Source: Microcaldota archaeon | GTDB lineage: Archaea > Micrarchaeota > Micrarchaeia > Burarchaeales > Fermentimicrarchaeaceae | Assembly: GCA_026396455.1 (NCBI GenBank) | Contig: JAPLWT010000039.1 | Span: forward strand, 1 to 17,048 | Direction of reading: 5' to 3' | DNA: 17,048 bases | Program-made: the position numbers and the translations under genes | Shown: piece after piece, positions 13,087 through 17,048 of the stretch | Position numbering within the stretch: position 1 is the stretch's first letter | How the letters are laid out: each line of letters starts with the position of its first letter | The notes under the pieces: generated by a model | What the model saw: the letters and a program-made list of their open reading frames with translations, nothing else | Databases searched by the model: none | Told to the model about the DNA's origin: nothing

Positions 13087-14622
13087 TCACTTCCTCCTCA
13101 GAAGAAATGCTGCGATGAACGAAACACCGAGCAGCAGAGCAGACGCAAATGCCGCATCGCCGTATTTGCTCGCGCTTACAAATCCTACTATTAGCACAGG
13201 GATTGTTTTAAATGTTTTTGAGACTGCCAGTGTTGCACCGGTCTCACTCAGACTCCTCATAAATGCCATTACTGCACCCGCCAATATGCTCGGCATTATA
13301 AGAGGGAGCGTTATAGTTCTGAAAACCTTGAAGGGGGTTGCCCCCAGAACTCTTGCTGCATCCTCCAGATTCTTATCCAAATCTCTTATGGAGGCTGCCA
13401 CAGGCTTCACTATATACGGGTAGGAGAAGCTCATGTGAACCATTGCCAAGACAAGGAGCTCATTCATCTTAAACAGATTCCAGAACATGCCCAGAGAAAG
13501 CCCAAGAGCAACAGTGGGCATCACCATGACCATGTCAGTAAGGAATTCAAAAATTGGTCCAAGCCCGAATTTATTCCTGCCTATCAGCAGAGCCATTCCT
13601 ACTCCAAAGACGAGATTGAGTACCGTGGCTACAAAGGCTATGGCGAGGGATATTCCGATGGCGTTCATAATATCTCCAAATTCTCCAGGTGAATATGAAA
13701 CGAATTTGAGCAGGTAGAAAGATGGAACGAGTATAATAATCATAAAGAATGCAAAGGCGAATGCATTCTTCTCCAGCTTGAGGCTGTTTATCGATTTCTC
13801 AAGTGATGGGTAAACTTTCACTACTGGAATGCCGAATCTGTTCGAGAGGTACCTCACCAATGCCAGGAGGATTGTCGATACTGCGATGAGTATTATGCTG
13901 AGAGATATGGCGGATGCCATATCGCCGTTGTTTTTGTAAAGAAGCGTCTGGGTAGGTGCTGTTGCTGCGAAGAACTGCCCGGTTCCAACTGCCATCATGG
14001 TTGCCCCTGTCTCGCTGAGGCTTCTTGTGAATGCCAGCAGAGCTGCAATGAGCAAGCCAGACTGGAAAAGCGGGAGCGTGACTGTCCTGAAAGCAGTCAG
14101 CGGATGTGCCCCAAGAGTCCTCGATGCCATCTCGTAGGTTATATCAACTTCCTCGATCGCAGCAGAAAGCGTCCTCACGATATAGGGGTAGGTGAAAGCC
14201 ACGTGCACGGCAAGTATCATCCAGAACCCCTTGCTAAGCAATCCAATTCCCGCCCCACCCCAGAACAGGGCGACTGAGAAGCCGAGTGCCGCTGTCGGCA
14301 TTATAAGAGGCATATCCACAAGGAAGTTCAGGTAGACTTTGAACTTTGTTTTGTATCTGGCTATAACCCACGCAATCGGAATTCCGAATATTATGTCAAG
14401 CACTACTGCACTGAATGCTATAGAAAATGAGTTGAAGAGGGCGTCCCCCATCTCTTTAGTGAGGTATATCTGTGGGAAGCAGACTGCACTGGAGTCAGGA
14501 CAGCCTCTCAATGCGATGTAAAGAGTCGGTGCGAATACCAGCAGTAGGAAGAATAATACGACAATTGAGTAGAAAGCCAATTCCGGGAGTTTGCCCGATA
14601 CAAGCTTCCTTTCACCACCCAT
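13087..14622 (-). CDS. ABC transporter permease with two fused membrane domains
   Basis: 511 residues with two tandem BPD_transp_1 domains, so one chain forms the whole membrane channel, as in the FbpB/SfuB and ThiP permeases. Each half has an EAA-type loop that contacts the ATPase: EEVDITYEMASRTLGAHPLT with a following TVTLPL (about 157-185), and NLEDAARVLGATPFKVF with ITLPL (about 417-441). Each is followed by the same FxRSLSETGAT segment (from about 198 and 454). Such LSETGA segments are typical of the ferric, sulfate, molybdate and thiamine permease group. The ATG at 14622 starts the operon, with the ATPase and DUF47 genes downstream. No periplasmic-type binding protein gene is in the window, which is unusual for an importer operon. 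Confidence 0.9.
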   Translation of the reverse strand: MGGERKLVSGKLPELAFYSIVVLFFLLLVFAPTLYIALRGCPDSSAVCFPQIYLTKEMGDALFNSFSIAFSAVVLDIIFGIPIAWVIARYKTKFKVYLNFLVDMPLIMPTAALGFSVALFWGGAGIGLLSKGFWMILAVHVAFTYPYIVRTLSAAIEEVDITYEMASRTLGAHPLTAFRTVTLPLFQSGLLIAALLAFTRSLSETGATMMAVGTGQFFAATAPTQTLLYKNNGDMASAISLSIILIAVSTILLALVRYLSNRFGIPVVKVYPSLEKSINSLKLEKNAFAFAFFMIIILVPSFYLLKFVSYSPGEFGDIMNAIGISLAIAFVATVLNLVFGVGMALLIGRNKFGLGPIFEFLTDMVMVMPTVALGLSLGMFWNLFKMNELLVLAMVHMSFSYPYIVKPVAASIRDLDKNLEDAARVLGATPFKVFRTITLPLIMPSILAGAVMAFMRSLSETGATLAVSKTFKTIPVLIVGFVSASKYGDAAFASALLLGVSFIAAFLLRRK

Positions 14623-14640
14623 GAGGCTATTTTATAGAAA

Positions 14641-14650
14641 GAAATTAAAA
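14641..14650 (-). promoter_or_regulatory. TATA-like box for the ABC operon
   Basis: Minus-strand TTTTAATTTC is centred about 24 bp upstream of the permease ATG in the 90-bp divergent gap with cca. A second AT block nearer the start (TATAAAAT, 14630-14637) is too close for the usual spacing. Confidence 0.4.
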
Positions 14651-14682
14651 TTGACATGAGTTAAAAGTGCCCCGTATCTAGC

Positions 14683-14693
14683 ATATTTTAAAA
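14683..14693 (+). promoter_or_regulatory. TATA box for the CCA-adding enzyme gene
   Basis: ATATTTTAAAA is centred about 25 bp before the cca ATG at 14713, the spacing of a leaderless transcript. No Shine-Dalgarno site is present. Confidence 0.55.
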
Positions 14694-14712
14694 CAACCTC
14701 CGAAATACTATC

Positions 14713-16080
14713 ATGGAAAAACTTCTGAGCGAGGTTCTTGAGGGGATAAAGCCCACCCCCGAGGAGAAGGAATGGGAGATGAGCATTGCGGAGTGGGTGA
14801 AATCAAGACTGAGAAGAGTTATCCCAAAGAATGTTGAGATTGAGATAGTCGGCTCCATAGCCAAGAACACCGATTTGAGGAATGACAGAGATGTCGACAT
14901 GTTCATGCTTTTCCCAAAGGGAACTGCAAAGAGTGAGTTGGTAACGAAAGGATTGGCATATGCAAAGAGAGCAGTTTCCCCCCATCCCTGGCAGATTGGC
15001 TATGCTGAGCACCCGTATCTAAAAGCAGAAGTGGAAGGATGCACTATCGAGCTGGTCCCTTCCTTTAGGATAACCAACATAAACGAGAGGGCATCTGCAG
15101 TTGACAGGTCACCTCTGCACAAGAAATACATACTCTCAAAACTTGACGAAAAGAAATGCGATGAGGTGAGATTGCTCAAGCAATTCCTGAAAAGGCTTGG
15201 AGTCTACGGGGCAGAGCTGAGGGTCGAGGGCTTCTCAGGTTACCTCTGTGAATTACTCATCGTGCATTATGGCTCCTTTACCGAACTCCTCAAGCATTCT
15301 TCAAACTGGAGCAGGCCTGTCATTGATATTGAAGGATACCACAGTGAGAAAGAGATGAGAGGGAAGTTCAATGCTCCCCTCATTGTCGTAGACCCGGTTG
15401 ATAAGAACAGAAATGTTGCGGCAGCAGTTTCCCCGATATCCCTCTCAAAATTCATACTTGCATCAAGGGCATTCCTGAGAAAACCAAGCAAGGGATTCTT
15501 CTTTTCGAAGGATAAGGAGTTCTCAAAGAAGGAGCTTTCAGAGAAGATGATGAGCAGGGGGACAAAGTTCGTTGCGCTGGCATTTCCCGCTCCGAAAGTT
15601 GTGCCTGACATACTCTGGCCCCAGCTCAGGAAAGCAGCAGGCAGCATTGCAAAGCATCTTGAGCTCTCCGAATTCAAGCTTTTCGGCTATGACTTCTGGA
15701 GCGACGAGAGCAAGAGATGTGTGGTACTCCTCGAGCTGTCCACCTACCAGCTTCCCGCTATCAGAAAAGCCATAGGTCCTGCGGTGACCTACGAGAAGGA
15801 TGTGGGGAGCTTCATAAGGAAGCACAGGAATGCCGTAGAAGGGCCCAGGATCGAGGGGGATAAGGTGATTGCAGTGGAGCGCAGGGATATAACCGATGCA
15901 ATTGTGCTTATCAAAAAAATAATTAAAAACCCTGGCAGCTATGCCATCCCATCTCATATATCAAAAACTATAAAGAAGGGATACGTGCTTGTTGATGAGG
16001 ATATTCTCAAAGAGAGCTTCAATGAGTTCGTTAATTCTTATCTATCAAAAAGGGAATTCTTCATTAATGATCTAATCTGA
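14713..16080 (+). CDS. cca: CCA tRNA nucleotidyltransferase, archaeal class I
   Basis: Adds or repairs the 3' CCA of tRNAs without a nucleic acid template. 455 residues, the usual length for the archaeal enzyme. Seen: the nucleotidyltransferase motif VGSIAKNTDLRNDRDVDMF (46-64) with Gly47-Ser48 and the metal-binding Asp60 and Asp62, then an acidic strand TIELVPSFRI (111-120) with Glu113 at the place of the third carboxylate. The middle SGYLCELLIVHYGSF segment fits the archaeal central domain, followed by a long C-terminal tail domain. ATG at 14713 is leaderless-like. It is needed here because the tRNA-Leu gene in this window does not encode CCA. It is followed 11 bp later by the alanyl-tRNA editing gene, probably in one operon. 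Confidence 0.94.
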   Translation: MEKLLSEVLEGIKPTPEEKEWEMSIAEWVKSRLRRVIPKNVEIEIVGSIAKNTDLRNDRDVDMFMLFPKGTAKSELVTKGLAYAKRAVSPHPWQIGYAEHPYLKAEVEGCTIELVPSFRITNINERASAVDRSPLHKKYILSKLDEKKCDEVRLLKQFLKRLGVYGAELRVEGFSGYLCELLIVHYGSFTELLKHSSNWSRPVIDIEGYHSEKEMRGKFNAPLIVVDPVDKNRNVAAAVSPISLSKFILASRAFLRKPSKGFFFSKDKEFSKKELSEKMMSRGTKFVALAFPAPKVVPDILWPQLRKAAGSIAKHLELSEFKLFGYDFWSDESKRCVVLLELSTYQLPAIRKAIGPAVTYEKDVGSFIRKHRNAVEGPRIEGDKVIAVERRDITDAIVLIKKIIKNPGSYAIPSHISKTIKKGYVLVDEDILKESFNEFVNSYLSKREFFINDLI

Positions 16081-16091
16081 AAGGGACAGAT

Positions 16092-17048
16092 ATGGAACTT
16101 TACTACGAGGACCCATACCTCAAATCCTTTACTTCCAAGGTCAACTCGGTTTCCTATTCCAATTCCCATGCGCTCATCGTGCTTGAGAGGACAGCGTTCT
16201 TCCCTGGCGGTGGTGGGCAGAGTTGCGATACCGGAATGATTGTCGGAAAGAAAGGCTCCGCCAAGGTTGTTGAGACAAGGATGGAAAAAAATACCGTGGT
16301 GCACCTATGCTCCCTCAATGGGGTAATAGAACAGGGGGAGGGAGTGCAGTGCAGGATTGACTGGGATAGACGATACGAGCTCATGAGGGCCCACACTGCA
16401 CAGCACATGTTCTTCCAGTGCCTTTCAAGGTTCTTCAAAGACTTGTACGTTGTGAAGGACAACATAGATGTTGGAAGGCATGCGCTTTTCATACGGAGCC
16501 CTGAGCAAATAGACTTTGCAAGGCTTGCAGAAGCGGAGAAGCTCGCGAATCAGGTTATCAAAGAGGGAAGACGGGTGATAGTGCGCTGGATGAAGAAGGA
16601 GGAAGCTGCGAAGGGAGATTTCCGAATCAAGCTTGATAGGATAAAGGGAAACGAGGTGCGTGTTGTTGAAATTGAGGGATTTGACAAGTCTGCATGCTCC
16701 GGAGTTCACGTTCTAAGCACAAATGAGATAGGTCTTCTCGCCGTTACACGCATTACCAGAGAGGGAAATGAGTACGCCCTGGAGTTTGAGTTCGGTGATA
16801 AGGCAAGAGACTTTCTTTTGGATATGAAGAAGATAGGCATGGGCGCATCTTCCATCCTCCAAACCTACCCCGAGCTGCTTGAGAGGACTGCCGATAAGCT
16901 CAAGCATGAGAACCTCACGCTTTCGGAGCAGCTCAAGGAGTTGAACGAGGCGCTTCTCAGCAAGCTGGAACCCGCTGAAAAAGGCGGAATTAGGATATAC
17001 TCAAAAATCTTCTCTGGCATGGATGCCAAAAAGCTTATGGACAAGGCA
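16092..17048 (+). CDS. AlaX-type alanyl-tRNA editing protein with C-terminal extension, partial at right edge
   Basis: Hydrolyses mischarged Ser- or Gly-tRNA-Ala; it has the AlaRS editing domain without an aminoacylation domain. 319 residues are visible and the frame runs off the window. Seen: ERTAFFPGGGGQSCDTG (32-48), zinc-binding HTAQH (His101, His105), and the second zinc pair Cys202-x3-His206 in CSGVH. After about residue 235 a charged helical, probably coiled-coil region follows, and then the likely start of a DHHA1-like domain, as in long AlaX proteins and the AlaRS C-terminus. ATG at 16092 follows cca by 11 bp with only a weak AAAGGG site. A full alanyl-tRNA synthetase is excluded, because the N-terminal catalytic domain is absent. 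Confidence 0.9.
   Translation, partial: MELYYEDPYLKSFTSKVNSVSYSNSHALIVLERTAFFPGGGGQSCDTGMIVGKKGSAKVVETRMEKNTVVHLCSLNGVIEQGEGVQCRIDWDRRYELMRAHTAQHMFFQCLSRFFKDLYVVKDNIDVGRHALFIRSPEQIDFARLAEAEKLANQVIKEGRRVIVRWMKKEEAAKGDFRIKLDRIKGNEVRVVEIEGFDKSACSGVHVLSTNEIGLLAVTRITREGNEYALEFEFGDKARDFLLDMKKIGMGASSILQTYPELLERTADKLKHENLTLSEQLKELNEALLSKLEPAEKGGIRIYSKIFSGMDAKKLMDKA

Noticed and set aside
15267..15957. Overlapping 136- and 139-codon minus-strand frames within cca
   Set aside because: Shadows of the CCA-adding enzyme gene without protein motifs or start signals.
1..17048. CRISPR array, rRNA genes, integrase or attachment sites
   Set aside because: No regularly spaced repeats, no rRNA-like stretches and no integrase gene were seen; the tRNA-Leu 3' end is not repeated in the parts I compared.
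16092..17048. Fragment of a full alanyl-tRNA synthetase
   Set aside because: The protein starts directly with the editing domain, 11 bp after the cca stop, so no aminoacylation domain is present upstream.

Overview
Archaeal DNA, judged from gene content: an STT3/AglB oligosaccharyltransferase, a geranylgeranyl reductase, an archaeal (class I) CCA-adding enzyme, a PAC2-family protein, and a tRNA-Leu split by a bulge-helix-bulge intron. Leaderless-looking starts lie about 25-30 bp downstream of TATA boxes, while genes inside operons carry Shine-Dalgarno sites. The longest gene-free stretch is 119 bp. The compact layout and the non-canonical tRNA intron would suit a DPANN archaeon (for example Micrarchaeota-like), but that placement is a low-confidence inference.

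Layout. (1) 1-1836, minus: UDP-glucose 6-dehydrogenase, translationally coupled (ATGA overlap) to a nucleotide-sugar epimerase/dehydratase cut by the left edge. (2) 1891-2820, plus: a GalE-like epimerase sharing an AT-rich promoter region with (1) and overlapping the 3' end of (3) by 11 bp. (3) 2810-5479, minus: AglB. (4) About 5534-6764, plus: a TnpB-only IS200/IS605-type element with intact nuclease residues and an omega-RNA-like scaffold of three hairpins in the 3' end of tnpB. (5) 6792-7937, plus: geranylgeranyl reductase starting 28 bp after the predicted element end. (6) 7948-9390, minus: GT39/ArnT-like membrane glycosyltransferase. (7) 9466-10496, plus: cis-prenyltransferase coupled to a DUF192 gene, then PAC2 (10517-11248), then intron-containing tRNA-Leu(UAA) (11283-11387). 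(8) 11396-14622, minus: an operon of tandem-domain ABC permease, ABC ATPase and DUF47/PhoU-like protein. (9) 14713 to the right edge, plus: CCA-adding enzyme, then an AlaX-type alanyl-tRNA editing protein cut by the edge.

How the genes work together. The left 10 kb looks like a neighbourhood for protein N-glycosylation and isoprenoid lipids: it makes nucleotide sugars (UDP-glucuronate and epimerised forms), a polyprenyl carrier (cis-prenyltransferase), possibly reduces that carrier (the reductase family acts on archaeal lipids and dolichol), adds a sugar from a lipid donor (GT39), and transfers the glycan to protein (AglB). The right part joins tRNA maturation (a CCA-less, intron-bearing tRNA gene and the CCA-adding enzyme) with tRNA quality control (AlaX) and an ABC importer that has no visible binding protein.

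The two most notable points are the tRNA-Leu with an 18-nt intron at position 30/31 and a fully formed bulge-helix-bulge, and the TnpB/omega-RNA locus whose predicted guide runs into the start of the geranylgeranyl reductase gene and which seems to have separated that gene from a TATA box.
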